Positions 1 to 8,221 of a DNA stretch of 45,852 nucleotides are shown here, in pieces (position 1 is the first letter of the stretch; each line of letters starts with the position of its first letter). Below the pieces are notes generated by a model. It was given only the letters and a program-made list of their open reading frames with translations, did not search any database and was not told the DNA's origin. The translations under genes and the position numbers were made by a program. Source of the stretch: Pseudomonadota bacterium. GTDB lineage: Bacteria > Pseudomonadota > Alphaproteobacteria > Micropepsales > Micropepsaceae. Location of the stretch: the NCBI GenBank assembly GCA_018242105.1, contig JAFECP010000005.1, positions 19,869 to 65,720 of the forward strand. The letters are read 5' to 3'.

Positions 1-264
1 GGCGCCTATATCGAAACGCAGGGCAATTTCCCCGCGCAGGGCGATCTCAGCGTCCGTGCATCGGATGGCGGAAACATCGACGCGCGCGCGCTCATGGCGG
101 CGAATGTGAACGCCAAGGCCAGCGACGGCGGCAATCTGAAGATCCACCCGCGCAAATCCATGCAGGCGCACGCCGACGATGGCGGCAATATCGATTACTG
201 GGGCAATCCCACCGTGACCCGCCTCGTCGCCGAAGATGGCGGCAATGTGCACGGCGAAGACTGA
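1..264 (+). CDS. DUF2807-like repeat protein, C-terminal part
   Basis: The frame is open from the first base and ends at a TGA at 262-264, so only the last 87 residues are visible. The tail has four evenly spaced Asp-Gly-Gly-Asn motifs in the settings SDGGNID, SDGGNLK, DDGGNID and EDGGNVH. Such periodicity is typical of the right-handed beta-helix of DUF2807 (head GIN domain, putative auto-transporter adhesin) proteins, which are exported. The next gene starts 12 nt later and encodes a protein with an analogous Gly-Ser-Gly repeat, so the two are probably co-transcribed paralogues. The N-terminus and any signal peptide lie outside the window. Function is unknown beyond a likely envelope location. 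Confidence 0.6.
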   Translation, partial: GAYIETQGNFPAQGDLSVRASDGGNIDARALMAANVNAKASDGGNLKIHPRKSMQAHADDGGNIDYWGNPTVTRLVAEDGGNVHGED

Positions 265-276
265 ACAGGAGCCAAC

Positions 277-861
277 ATGCAAAAAACACTTCTTCTCGCC
301 GCCGCCGCGACCGCGCTTTTGACGGCGGGTGCGCAAGCGGACACCGCCGTTTCCACCGGCCAATTCCATTCTGTTGCGATCGAAGGCATGGGCCACGTCA
401 CTTTCGTGCATGGCGCGCAGCAGCGCGTGGTGCTGAAACAGGGCGACACCAACAATACGCGGATATATGTGAAGGGCGGCGAACTCGTCTTCAAATCCTG
501 CCTCAGCAAAGGCTGGTTCGGCGGAAACGATTGCCCGTCCGGTTACGATCTGCAGGCCGAGGTGATGACCCCTGGCCTTTCCGGCGTGGAGATCGACGGC
601 AGCGGCAAGTTCGATGTCGCCGGACCGTTCCCGCAGCAACCGAAGCTCGACATTGAGATCAACGGCAGCGGCAATGTCGATCTGTCGGGCATGCCCGCGG
701 CCAGCAGCGATGTCGCGATCCACGGCAGCGGCAAGGTTTACACCACGGCGCGCGAAAAACTGGACGTGGAAATCGCCGGCAGCGGCACAGTGGTCTATGG
801 CGGCACGCCGCATATCAGCCAAACCATCATGGGCAGCGGCGCCGTCAAAAGCGCCAAATAA
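277..861 (+). CDS. Exported DUF2807 (GIN-domain-like) protein
   Basis: This 194-residue protein begins with a clear Sec signal peptide (MQKTLLLAAAATALLTAGAQA, predicted cleavage near residue 21). The mature part starts with a beta-rich segment holding two Cys (CLSKGWFGGNDC) that could form a disulfide. It then carries short repeats centred on Gly-Ser-Gly (DGSGKFD, NGSGNVD, HGSGKVY, AGSGTVV, MGSGAVK), the hallmark of the DUF2807 beta-helix. The start has a good AGGAG ribosome site 6 nt upstream and lies 12 nt after the preceding gene. Role is unknown; family members are described as putative adhesin-like or sensing envelope proteins. Domain confidence is high, function confidence low. Confidence 0.8.
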   Translation: MQKTLLLAAAATALLTAGAQADTAVSTGQFHSVAIEGMGHVTFVHGAQQRVVLKQGDTNNTRIYVKGGELVFKSCLSKGWFGGNDCPSGYDLQAEVMTPGLSGVEIDGSGKFDVAGPFPQQPKLDIEINGSGNVDLSGMPAASSDVAIHGSGKVYTTAREKLDVEIAGSGTVVYGGTPHISQTIMGSGAVKSAK

Positions 862-888
862 GCTGAAGGTTCATGGAGTGGGCGCGAT

Positions 889-926
889 GGCCCGGAGGCG
901 ACTCCGGGCCGTTTGCGCAAACGGCC
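889..926 (+). terminator. Overlapping inverted repeats after DUF2807 gene
   Basis: A 9-bp GC-rich stem (GGCCCGGAG at 889-897 with CTCCGGGCC at 902-910, tetraloop GCGA) is followed by GTTTGCG. It overlaps a perfect 20-bp palindrome at 907-926. The two folds are mutually exclusive. The first resembles a terminator with a weak T tract. From here to 1140 I see no convincing gene. Confidence 0.4.
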
Positions 927-1140
927 CATGCGCACACGCATTCATGAGCGCACCATGGCGGTTCATGGCAACCCGCTGGACCCGGCGGTCGAATATCTGC
1001 GCACGCAGGGGCGCAGCTGGAACGAGATCATCGACAGCGCCTCATGGCGGGCCCGTTGCCCCGAGCCCGCATGTGCTATCTTGAGAACGCAGCGGCGGGA
1101 ACACGCGGCTGAGGTCCACGTTTATGCTGGGAGAACGAGC

Positions 1141-1356
1141 ATGGCCAAGTTCAAGAAAGGCGATCGCGTCCGTTGGAATTCCGAGGCCGGTTATGTGACA
1201 GGCCATATCGTCGCGATCCATGAACGCGACTTCGACTACAAGGGCCACACCCACCGCGCTTCGAAAGACGCGCCGCAATATGAGATCAAGAGCGATAAAA
1301 GCGATCACATCGCCGCGCACAAGGAAGATGTTTTGCGAAAGATCGGCGGAGACTAG
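1141..1356 (+). CDS. DUF2945 / HVA1 TUDOR-like small protein
   Basis: This 71-residue basic protein opens MAKFKKGDRVRWNSEAG and contains the segment VTGHIVAIHERDFDYKGHTH. That matches the small SH3/Tudor-like fold of DUF2945 (hypervirulence-associated protein TUDOR domain). Family members are short stand-alone proteins of unknown biochemical role. I start at ATG 1141, preceded by GGGAGA; the frame is open further upstream, but that stretch has no family-like content. The next gene starts 5 nt after the stop, so co-transcription is likely. A possible promoter (TTGCCC near 1056, TATCTT near 1077) has a short spacer and is uncertain. Confidence 0.75.
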   Translation: MAKFKKGDRVRWNSEAGYVTGHIVAIHERDFDYKGHTHRASKDAPQYEIKSDKSDHIAAHKEDVLRKIGGD

Positions 1357-1361
1357 GCGCC

Positions 1362-1949
1362 GTGGAGCCAAAGCCGCCGGTCTTCACGATCGGCCATTCC
1401 AACCGCACGATCGCCGAATTCGTGGCGTTGTTGCGCGCAGGCGGCGTGCAGCATGTCGTCGATATAAGGCGCTTTCCCCGGTCGCGCGCCAACCCCGGCT
1501 ACAATGCGGATATTCTGCCGGGCGAACTCGCGCACCATGGGATTTCCCATGCGCGCATCGAAGAACTCGGCGGACGGCGTGCGCACGCCAAAGACATCCC
1601 GCCGGAAGTGAACGCCTTTTGGACCAACCGCAGCTTCCACAATTACGCCGACTATGCGCTTTGCGGCGCCTTCCGCTCCGGCTTTGGCAATCTTCTTGAG
1701 ATGGCGGGCGAACGCCGGACGGCGATCATGTGCGCCGAGGCGCTGTGGTGGCGTTGCCACCGCCGCATCGTGGCAGACTATCTGATGAGCACGGGGCGAA
1801 CCGTGTTTCATCTCATGGCGGCGAATACCGTAACGCCCGCGAAGATCACCGAAGCCGCCATCCGGGCGAAAGACGGCCTGCACTATCCGGCGGACGGTCT
1901 TGAAGGCGAAACTAGGCCTTCCAGAACGAAACCAATGCGCCGCCGATAA
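1362..1949 (+). CDS. DUF488 family protein
   Basis: This 195-residue protein opens with the DUF488 signature FTIGHSNRTIAEFVALLR, followed by VVDIRRFPRSRANPGYN. A later Cys-containing segment, MCAEALWWRCHRRIVADYL, is also characteristic. DUF488 proteins are cytosolic and lack an assigned reaction. The start is GTG, 5 nt after the stop of the DUF2945 gene. The last 38 nt overlap the 3' end of the convergent membrane-protein gene. The basic C-terminal tail (RPSRTKPMRRR) lies in that overlap and may be an extension beyond the conserved domain. Confidence 0.8.
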   Translation: MEPKPPVFTIGHSNRTIAEFVALLRAGGVQHVVDIRRFPRSRANPGYNADILPGELAHHGISHARIEELGGRRAHAKDIPPEVNAFWTNRSFHNYADYALCGAFRSGFGNLLEMAGERRTAIMCAEALWWRCHRRIVADYLMSTGRTVFHLMAANTVTPAKITEAAIRAKDGLHYPADGLEGETRPSRTKPMRRR

Positions 1950-2259
1950 CGATAAGGCTCCCACCCGTCAGAACCGGAAGCGTGGGCGTTGTGCGGAAGA
2001 AGAAGAAATTCACGATCTGCCAGACGATGAACAGCGTGGCGATATAGAGGCCCACGACCTCGCGAAACTCCAGCGGCGCGAGATTGAGGAATGTCGAATA
2101 CGCAAACACAAGCGCGGCGCCCAGAATGAAAAGGCCGATGCGGACAGGCGTCACGCCCGCATGATCCTGCAGCGCGATGCGAACCACCGCATCGCCGCTG
2201 ACTTCCACCACCGTGGCCACCAACAAGAACCCGATGGCCTGCAAAATTCCCGCTGGCAT
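1912..2259 (-). CDS. Small four-helix membrane protein, SMR-like
   Basis: This 115-residue hydrophobic protein has four predicted membrane helices. Helix 1 (FLLVATVVEVSGDAVVRIAL) places a Glu in a setting like the essential membrane Glu of small multidrug-resistance transporters (AEVIGTT in EmrE). Length and helix count also fit the SMR or DMT-like fold. No substrate can be inferred and the similarity is at motif level only. The gene is convergent with the DUF488 gene, overlapping it by 38 nt. Its upstream region (2260-2334) is AT-richer than its surroundings and is shared with the divergent LexA-boxed promoter. Confidence 0.6.
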   Translation of the reverse strand: MPAGILQAIGFLLVATVVEVSGDAVVRIALQDHAGVTPVRIGLFILGAALVFAYSTFLNLAPLEFREVVGLYIATLFIVWQIVNFFFFRTTPTLPVLTGGSLIVIGGALVSFWKA

Positions 2260-2334
2260 ATGTCACCTCTCGCTTCCCTAGAACGGCCCCGCCGTAGAGG
2301 GGATATCTAAAATCCTATTTCCGATCAAGTACTT

Positions 2335-2390
2335 ATAATTTTTCCCAAACCGGCTTGCATTCGCAGTATATGTTCTCTATATGTTCCCGC
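2335..2390 (+). promoter_or_regulatory. LexA-boxed promoter of unknown two-gene cassette
   Basis: A -35 TTGCAT (2355-2360) and -10 TATATG (2378-2383) are separated by exactly 17 bp. Overlapping the -10 is GTTC-TCTATAT-GTTC at 2372-2386, matching the alphaproteobacterial LexA box GTTC-N7-GTTC. An AT-rich AATTTTTCC stretch lies just upstream. Transcription should begin around 2389-2391, at the ATG of the following gene, so the mRNA would be leaderless or nearly so. A homologous promoter lies on the minus strand at 31912-31861; 42 of 52 bases are identical by my count, without gaps. Confidence 0.75.
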
Positions 2391-2897
2391 ATGAAAGAGC
2401 CCGAAGCCCATGCCGGTAATGGCCCGGTCCCCCTCCACGCCCCCGCGGGCCAGGAGGATCAAACGCAGGATTTCACCGACAAGCATGTCGTCCCCGCGGT
2501 GGCGCGGCTGCACAGCGCATTGGCGTCGTGCGATGCGCTTATTTCACGCTACGTGAAACGCGCCACCGACTCTGAAAATTACAGCGCGGATGCGCAGGCC
2601 AAGTTCGCTCTTGTCGCTGCACGCCTCGCGGCGGCGCAAGGCCAAACGGCGGGCGCCATCGCGCGCCTCGCGGATGCGGAGAGCCGTCAGCGCGTCACCA
2701 ACATAAGGGTCGATGATTCTGTTTTCCGCCCGCGCCGCCGCACGGCGGCCGGCGTCAACCGCGCCCCACGAAATAACCCGTCGCACGGTAGCACCGGCAC
2801 AAGCGATTGGGAAAACGGCGAATCCGAAGACGAAAAAACGACATTCAATTCGTCTCCGAAAACGGCCTTCACCGGCCCACGCATCCGGCAAGTCTGA
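2391..2897 (+). CDS. Unknown SOS-associated cassette protein 1
   Basis: This is a 168-residue protein I cannot assign to a named domain. Residues ~25-105 are Ala-rich and predicted helical (VPAVARLHSALASCDALISRY, then AKFALVAARLAAAQGQTAGA). The C-terminal third is polar, rich in Arg, Ser and Asn, and probably disordered. I chose ATG 2391 because it lies 4 nt after the LexA box, at the predicted transcription start. An earlier in-frame ATG would sit inside the promoter. No Shine-Dalgarno is present, which fits a leaderless message. The stop TGA overlaps the next ATG by one base, so the two products are likely coupled. Base composition upstream is AT-richer than in neighbouring genes, suggesting acquired DNA. 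Confidence 0.6.
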   Translation: MKEPEAHAGNGPVPLHAPAGQEDQTQDFTDKHVVPAVARLHSALASCDALISRYVKRATDSENYSADAQAKFALVAARLAAAQGQTAGAIARLADAESRQRVTNIRVDDSVFRPRRRTAAGVNRAPRNNPSHGSTGTSDWENGESEDEKTTFNSSPKTAFTGPRIRQV

Positions 2898-3190
2898 TGG
2901 CCAGGCGCGGCGCTCCCCTCGGCAATCGCAACCGTGTCACCCACGGCTTGCGCACGCGCGAAATGAAAGAAATGCGCGCGATGGTGCGCGCCTGCATCGC
3001 GGAGATGAAACTGGCGGCCGGGCTGGTGAGAGCGGAAGCGGCAAAAGACTTTCTTCCCCCGCTTTGCGGGGGAAGTGCCGAACGCAGTGAGGCGAAGGGG
3101 GTGGCTGCGGCGGAGCAGGCAACGCACCATCACCGCCGCCCCTTCCACCGCTTCGCGGTCCCCCTCCCCCGTAAAACGGGGGAGGGAAAA
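2897..3190 (+). CDS. Cassette protein 2 (GAPLGNRN motif), stop lost to repeat
   Basis: The protein begins MARRGAPLGNRNRVTHGLRT and continues REMKEMRAMVRACIAEMK. The Gly-Asn-(Arg/Lys)-Asn...His-Gly motif is known from small basic alphaproteobacterial proteins and from DNA-associated phage-type proteins; its function is unknown to me. The start overlaps the upstream stop (TGATG). After about 50 residues a palindromic repeat begins at 3053 and is read in frame. No stop occurs there, and the frame stays open antisense to folC and into accD until 4798. The natural C-terminus has therefore apparently been replaced. The end given here is the end of the repeat region, not a stop codon. Confidence 0.45.
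3053..3186. repeat. Palindromic repeat element, copy 1
   Basis: The element is bounded by two hairpins: CTTCCCCC/GGGGGAAG at 3053-3075 and CCCTCCCCCG/CGGGGGAGGG at 3162-3186. An inner complementary pair (AAGGGGG near 3095, CCCCTT near 3140) lies between them. Shared core words with copies 2 and 3 include the GAACGCAGTGAGG-type box and CACCGCTTCGCGGTCCCCCTC. It sits between the cassette gene and the folC stop. In the cassette frame it reads GGSAERSEAKG ... HRFAVPLPR. This copy has a longer inner loop than copy 2. Confidence 0.85.
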
Positions 3191-4510
3191 TCAACTATTC
3201 TCGGCCAGCACCCGGCCCGCCAGATACAGCGACCCGCAGATCAGGATGCGCGGCGCCGGGTCGCCCGGATGCGCGCGCGCCCAGGCATCGACCTGCATCA
3301 TCGCGTCTTCCAGATCGTCGGCCGGCGTGGCGTTGAGGCCCACGGCGCGCGCGGCGTCGTACAATTCGCCGGCGCCGCGCGAGGCCGGCTCGCCATCGAT
3401 CTGCACCGTCGTCACATGCCGCGCCAGCCCGCCGAACGGCTCCAGGAATCCGCGCGCGTCTTTCGTCTTCAACATGCCGCAGATCAGATAGAGCGGCTTG
3501 GGCGACCGCTCTTCCAGATCCGCAAGCGCACGGGAAACGGCGGCGGCGCCGTGCGGATTGTGTCCGCCGTCGAGCCAGACTTCCGCATCGCGCGGCGCAA
3601 GCGCGATCAGCGGGCCTTTGGTGAGCCGCTGCAAGCGCGCGGGCCATTCGACCTTGCGCAATCCGGTTTCGATAGCGCGGTCCACCGCCCAGCCCGGCCC
3701 GGCATGGCGCAACGCCGCGATAGCCGTGGCCGCGTTCTCGATCTGATGCTGCCCGATCAATTTGGGCAGCGGCAGGTCGAGCAAGCCCCTCTCGTCCTGA
3801 TAGGTCATCCGCCCATGCTCGGAATGGCAGAAGAAATCCTGCCCATAAACGAACACCGGCGCGTTCAGCGCATCGGCGCGGCGAACGATGACATCGCGCG
3901 GAACGTCGTCCTGGTTGCCGACCACCAGCGGAACGCCGCGTTTCACAATGCCAGCCTTCTCCGCCGCGATGCTGGCGATGTTGGTGCCAAGAAACTCCGC
4001 GTGATCGAGGCCGATCGGCGTGATCACCGTCATCAGCGGATTGGCGATAACGTTGGTGGCGTCGTACCGGCCGCCAAGCCCCACTTCCAGCACCAGCGCA
4101 TCGGCGGGATGGCGCGAGAACGCAAGGAACGCCGCGCACATCAGGATTTCAAAGAAGGTGATTTCCTTTCCGTCATTCACCCGCTCGCATTCTTCGAGCA
4201 CACCGGCGAATTCTTCATCGCCGATCAGGGTTCCCGCGATGCGGATACGCTCGTTGAAGCGAACCAGATGCGGCGAGGTATAGACGTGGACCCGCTTGCC
4301 GTTCGCCTCCAGCATGGCGCGCAGGAAGGCGCAGGTGCTGCCCTTGCCGTTGGTGCCCGCGACGTGGAACACCGGCGGCATCTGCAATTCAGGATGGCCG
4401 AGTTCGGCCAGCAGCCGTTCGATCCGCTCCAGCTTGAGATCGATGCCCTTGGGATGAATGTAGAGAAGGCGGTCGAGGATGGCATCGCTGCGGGACGCAG
4501 CAACGCTCAT
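3191..4510 (-). CDS. folC: Dihydrofolate / folylpolyglutamate synthase
   Basis: This 439-residue Mur-ligase-type enzyme adds Glu to dihydropteroate and to folates. Near the N-terminus is the P-loop [15 protein letters not shown], followed by [14 protein letters not shown], the folate-binding segment of Fol[13 protein letters not shown] and LDHAEFLG follow, and the C-terminal domain carries [10 protein letters not shown]. The length is normal. ATG 4510 overlaps the accD stop by 4 nt (ATGA), the standard accD-folC arrangement. It is the last gene of the long minus-strand run, and copy 1 of the palindromic repeat abuts its stop and may help end transcription. Confidence 0.95.
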   Translation of the reverse strand: MSVAASRSDAILDRLLYIHPKGIDLKLERIERLLAELGHPELQMPPVFHVAGTNGKGSTCAFLRAMLEANGKRVHVYTSPHLVRFNERIRIAGTLIGDEEFAGVLEECERVNDGKEITFFEILMCAAFLAFSRHPADALVLEVGLGGRYDATNVIANPLMTVITPIGLDHAEFLGTNIASIAAEKAGIVKRGVPLVVGNQDDVPRDVIVRRADALNAPVFVYGQDFFCHSEHGRMTYQDERGLLDLPLPKLIGQHQIENAATAIAALRHAGPGWAVDRAIETGLRKVEWPARLQRLTKGPLIALAPRDAEVWLDGGHNPHGAAAVSRALADLEERSPKPLYLICGMLKTKDARGFLEPFGGLARHVTTVQIDGEPASRGAGELYDAARAVGLNATPADDLEDAMMQVDAWARAHPGDPAPRILICGSLYLAGRVLAENS

Positions 4511-5454
4511 ATCTTCGCGCCGGATTTGATCGCGGGGTCCGCCTTCTTCACCGGCACGGCCTCGATCACCGCGGGCGCGGTGAGCGCGCGGCTGCGCGGG
4601 CGCGGCTTCTTCATCAGCATATGCACCAGGCTCGACAGCGTGGCGCGCAGCTCATGGCGATGGGTCACCATGTCCACAATGCCGTGGTCGAGCAGGAACT
4701 CCGCTTTCTGGAATCCTTCCGGCAGCTTCTCGCGGATCGTCTGTTCGATGACGCGTTGGCCGCTGAAGCCGATGCGCGCTCCGGGTTCGGCGATATGAAC
4801 GTCACCCAGCATCGCATAGGAAGCGCTGACGCCGCCAAAGGTGGGGTCGGTCAGCACCACGATATAAGGCAGGCCCGCTTCATTGAGCATGGTCACGCCG
4901 ATCGTCACGCGCGGCATCTGCATCAGGGAGAGCAAACCTTCCTGCATGCGCGCGCCGCCGGACGACACGAAAAGAATAAAAGGCCGCTTCTCTTCCACCG
5001 CGGCCTGCATCGCCAGCACCAGCGCTTCGCCCACGCCCATGCCGAGCGAACCGCCCAGGAAGTCGAAAGGCTGCACCGCCACCATCACCGGCATGCCATC
5101 CAATGTGCCGCGCGCGGCCTGCAGCGCTTCCTGCCGCCCGGTCTTGGAACGGGTATATTTCATCTCGTCGGCGTATTTTTTTTCGCCGCGGAATTTCAGC
5201 GGATCGGCCGGCACAGCCGGGGGCGGCATCTCTTCATAGACGCCGGCATCGAACAGGGCCGTGAAGCGGTCCTTCGCCGTGATTCGCATGTGGTGCCCGC
5301 AATTCGGGCACACGTTCTGCGCCGCTTCGAGATCGCGGTGGAAGATCATCTCCCCGCAAGCGGGGCACTTCTTCCAGAGGTTCTCGGGCGTGTCGGCCTT
5401 GTTGCCGATCAGGCTCTTGATTTTGGGGCGGACGAAATTGGCGATCCAGTTCAT
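4507..5454 (-). CDS. accD: Acetyl-CoA carboxylase carboxyltransferase subunit beta
   Basis: AccD forms the carboxyltransferase with AccA and moves the carboxyl group from biotin to acetyl-CoA, the first step of fatty acid synthesis. The 315-residue product has the N-terminal four-Cys zinc ribbon ([13 protein letters not shown] ... CPNCGHHMR, residues ~34-56). The crotonase-like core includes [18 protein letters not shown] and [15 protein letters not shown]. The C-terminal ~35 residues are a basic, Pro- and Ala-rich extension. It lies 20 nt after trpA and overlaps folC by 4 nt, so it belongs to the trp-acc-fol run. Confidence 0.95.
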   Translation of the reverse strand: MNWIANFVRPKIKSLIGNKADTPENLWKKCPACGEMIFHRDLEAAQNVCPNCGHHMRITAKDRFTALFDAGVYEEMPPPAVPADPLKFRGEKKYADEMKYTRSKTGRQEALQAARGTLDGMPVMVAVQPFDFLGGSLGMGVGEALVLAMQAAVEEKRPFILFVSSGGARMQEGLLSLMQMPRVTIGVTMLNEAGLPYIVVLTDPTFGGVSASYAMLGDVHIAEPGARIGFSGQRVIEQTIREKLPEGFQKAEFLLDHGIVDMVTHRHELRATLSSLVHMLMKKPRPRSRALTAPAVIEAVPVKKADPAIKSGAKI

Positions 5455-5474
5455 GGGCTTGAGCCTACCACAGG

Positions 5475-6296
5475 TTATCCGCGGGCTGCATGCACGGAAT
5501 CGGCGAGGGATTTGCAGAATCCGGCAACATCTTTAACGAGTTCCGCGGCCTTCGCGCCATTTGCGGAAAGCAGCCGGATGCGGTCCACGATGGCCGATCC
5601 GACCACCGCGCCATCGGCGATCCGCGCGATCTGGCCCGCCTGTTCCGGGGTCTTGATCCCGAAGCCTACACAGCAGGGCAGCGGACTCGCGGCATGGATT
5701 CGTTTGAGGGCGGCTTCGACTTCGGAGGCGTCGAAGGTCTTGGTGCCTGTCACGCCCGCAACCGAAACATAATAAAGAAAACCGCTTGCCCCGGTGAGCA
5801 CCGTCTTGAGGCGATGGTCGTTGGTGGTGGGCGCCAGCAGGCGGACGATATCGATGCCTTGTGCGTTTGCGGGAACGCACAGCACTTCATCCTCTTCCGG
5901 CGGCAGATCGACGGTGATGAGGCCATCGACTCCAGCGGCTGCCGCATCGCGCGCGAACTTCGCCGTGCCGTAATGATGGATGGGGTTGTAATAGCCCATG
6001 AGAATGACAGGCGTTTTGTTGTCGGCCTTGCGGAAGCGGCGCACCATCTCCAGCGTCTTGTGCATGGTCGCACCGGCTTTGAGCGCGCGAAGCGACGAGG
6101 CCTGCACCGCCGGGCCATCCGCCATCGGATCGGAAAAGGGGGCGCCCAGCTCGATGAGATCGGCACCGATCGCGGGCAGCTTCTCCATGATCGCAAGCGA
6201 TGTATCTGCATCGGGATCGCCCGCCGTGATGAACGGCACGAAGGCGGCGCGGTTCTGCTTCTTCAACTCCGCGAAACGGGCTTCGATGCGGCTCAT
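5475..6296 (-). CDS. trpA: Tryptophan synthase alpha chain
   Basis: TrpA cleaves indole-3-glycerol phosphate to indole, which is channelled to TrpB. The 273-residue TIM barrel has the catalytic Glu49 ([12 protein letters not shown]) and Asp60 (MADGPAVQ) at the same numbers as the Salmonella enzyme. The phosphate-binding part GFGIKTPEQ and GSAIVDRI follow. The start is ATG 6296, overlapping the trpB stop by 4 nt; the frame is open upstream, but that part is antisense-like and lies within trpB. Overlap with trpB fits stoichiometric production of the alpha2-beta2 complex. Confidence 0.97.
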   Translation of the reverse strand: MSRIEARFAELKKQNRAAFVPFITAGDPDADTSLAIMEKLPAIGADLIELGAPFSDPMADGPAVQASSLRALKAGATMHKTLEMVRRFRKADNKTPVILMGYYNPIHHYGTAKFARDAAAAGVDGLITVDLPPEEDEVLCVPANAQGIDIVRLLAPTTNDHRLKTVLTGASGFLYYVSVAGVTGTKTFDASEVEAALKRIHAASPLPCCVGFGIKTPEQAGQIARIADGAVVGSAIVDRIRLLSANGAKAAELVKDVAGFCKSLADSVHAARG

Positions 6297-7507
6297 ATCT
6301 TCACACCCAGATGCGCCGCCGCCGTGAACACATCCTTGTCGCCACGGCCCGAGAGCGTGACGGCGATGGCCGCATCCTTCGGCATGGCCGGCGCGATGCG
6401 CGCGACATGGGCCAGCGCATGAGAGGATTCCAGCGCCGGGATGATCCCTTCGATCCTGGAGAGCAGCGTGAAGGCTTCCATCGCTTCCTTGTCGGTGGCG
6501 GAGAAGTATTTCACCCGGCCCTGATCCTTGAGCCAGGAGTGTTCGGGGCCGACGCCCGGATAGTCCAAACCGGCGGAGATGGAGTGTGCTTCCTCGATCT
6601 GCCCGTTGGAGTCCTGCAGCAGATAAGAGCGCGAACCATGGAGCACGCCCGGCGTGCCTTTGGTGAGCGTCGCGGCCTGACGATGCGTGTTCACACCCTC
6701 GCCTGCCGCCTCGACGCCGTGGATCTCGACCGAGCTGTCGTCCAGGAACGGATGGAACGTGCCGATCGCATTCGATCCGCCACCGACACAAGCGACGACC
6801 AGATCGGGAAGTTTCTTCTCGACGGCCATCATCTGCGTCTTGATCTCGTCGCCGATGACACATTGGAAATCGCGCACCATCATCGGATAGGGATGCATGC
6901 CCGCCGCCGACCCGATGATGTAGAACGTGTCGTGGACGTTCGCGACCCAATCGCGGATCGCTTCGTTCATCGCATCCTTGAGCGTGCGCGAGCCGGACGA
7001 GACGCCGCGCACTTCCGCGCCCAGCAGGTTCATGCGAAACACGTTCGGCTTCTGCCGCTCAATATCCACTTCGCCCATATAGACGATGCAGGGCAGCCCG
7101 AACCGCGCCGCCACCGTCGCCGTCGCCACGCCATGCTGGCCGGCGCCCGTCTCCGCAATGATGCGCGTCTTGCCCATGCGCAGCGCGAGCAGGATCTGGC
7201 CGAGGCAGTTGTTGATCTTGTGCGCGCCGGTGTGATTGAGGTCTTCGCGCTTCAAATAGATCTTCGCACCACCCAAATGCTGCGTCAGCCGCTCCGCGTA
7301 GTAGAGCGGATTGGGCCGGCCGACATAATCCTTCAGCAGCCCGTTCAGTTCGGCGTGAAACTTCGGATCGTTCTTGGCGTCTTCGTAAGCCTTCTCCAGA
7401 TCGAGCACGAGCGGCATCAGAGTCTCGGCAACGAAGCGCCCGCCATAAGCGCCGAAATGACCGTTCGCATCGGGACCGGTGCGCAGCGAATTCGGACGAT
7501 CGTTCAT
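6293..7507 (-). CDS. trpB: Tryptophan synthase beta chain
   Basis: TrpB is the PLP enzyme that condenses indole with serine. The 404-residue protein has the PLP lysine in [13 protein letters not shown] (Lys97) and the phosphate loop [11 protein letters not shown]. The family segments [16 protein letters not shown] and [12 protein letters not shown] are also present. ATG 7507 overlaps the trpF stop by 4 nt and was preferred over the longer open frame upstream because family members start just before the [10 protein letters not shown] segment. TrpF, TrpB and TrpA are consecutive and tightly overlapped, so they are likely translationally coupled. Confidence 0.97.
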   Translation of the reverse strand: MNDRPNSLRTGPDANGHFGAYGGRFVAETLMPLVLDLEKAYEDAKNDPKFHAELNGLLKDYVGRPNPLYYAERLTQHLGGAKIYLKREDLNHTGAHKINNCLGQILLALRMGKTRIIAETGAGQHGVATATVAARFGLPCIVYMGEVDIERQKPNVFRMNLLGAEVRGVSSGSRTLKDAMNEAIRDWVANVHDTFYIIGSAAGMHPYPMMVRDFQCVIGDEIKTQMMAVEKKLPDLVVACVGGGSNAIGTFHPFLDDSSVEIHGVEAAGEGVNTHRQAATLTKGTPGVLHGSRSYLLQDSNGQIEEAHSISAGLDYPGVGPEHSWLKDQGRVKYFSATDKEAMEAFTLLSRIEGIIPALESSHALAHVARIAPAMPKDAAIAVTLSGRGDKDVFTAAAHLGVKI

Positions 7508-8166
7508 GTTTGCGCGCTCGCGAATTCTGCGTTGCGTACACCATCTACGAAGGCGCGGATCATTTCCGGGCTTTTCTGCCCCGGCGCGGTTTCGACACCA
7601 GACGAAACATCCACGCCCGGCGCGCCGCTGATGGAGATCGCGCGCGCGACATTGTCCGCATTCAGTCCGCCCGCCAACAACCATGGCCGGGCAAAAGTCC
7701 GGCCTTTGAGGATCTGCCAATCAAAGGCCGCACCATGCCCGCCTTCGCGCGCCGCGCCGCTTGGCGCCTTCGCGTCGAACATCAGCATATCGGTTACGGC
7801 TTCATATGAGGATGCGAATGCAAGATCGGACCCATCCGCGACGGCAAGCACTTTGATGACCGGGAGCCCGGTCATCGAACGGATTTCGCTGACACGCGCC
7901 ACGCTTTCCTTGCCATGCAGTTGGATGAAGTCAGGCGTTGCGTGCCCGATGATTGTCTTGAGCGCCGCATCGTCAGGATCGGCCATCACTGCAACCAGGC
8001 GTGTGCGCCCCTTCATACGAGCCGACAGCATTCGCGCTTGTTCGGCATTGAGCGCGCGAGGACTTCCCGGATGGAACATCAGACCGGCAAAATCGGCGCC
8101 CGCGCGCACCGCCGCATCGGCGGATTCCACGCTGTTTATGCCGCAGATTTTCACCTGGATCGTCAT
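7504..8166 (-). CDS. trpF: Phosphoribosylanthranilate isomerase
   Basis: TrpF isomerises N-(5-phosphoribosyl)anthranilate to the deoxyribulose form. The 220-residue TIM barrel opens [15 protein letters not shown] with the catalytic Cys at residue 8. It has the family segments [12 protein letters not shown] and VQLHGKE-like FIQLHGKES. The phosphate-binding end reads [12 protein letters not shown] and [16 protein letters not shown], which is typical. The gene follows the GST gene after 55 nt and overlaps trpB by 4 nt. No trp leader peptide or attenuator was seen in that gap. Confidence 0.96.
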   Translation of the reverse strand: MTIQVKICGINSVESADAAVRAGADFAGLMFHPGSPRALNAEQARMLSARMKGRTRLVAVMADPDDAALKTIIGHATPDFIQLHGKESVARVSEIRSMTGLPVIKVLAVADGSDLAFASSYEAVTDMLMFDAKAPSGAAREGGHGAAFDWQILKGRTFARPWLLAGGLNADNVARAISISGAPGVDVSSGVETAPGQKSPEMIRAFVDGVRNAEFASAQT

Positions 8167-8221
8167 GGCTGGCGCTTATCGCCGCCGCCGGACCCGAAAG
8201 CAAGACACGGCCGATTACAGC

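Noticed and set aside
913-1140. Open frame leading into the DUF2945 gene
   Set aside because: It is continuous with the DUF2945 frame, but residues before ATG 1141 resemble no domain, and 1141 has its own ribosome site.
3191-4798. Long plus-strand frame across folC and accD
   Set aside because: It is antisense to two well-conserved genes and arises because the repeat removed the cassette gene's stop.
8167-8221. trp leader peptide or attenuator before trpF
   Set aside because: The gap is 55 nt, with no Trp-rich short frame and no paired hairpins.
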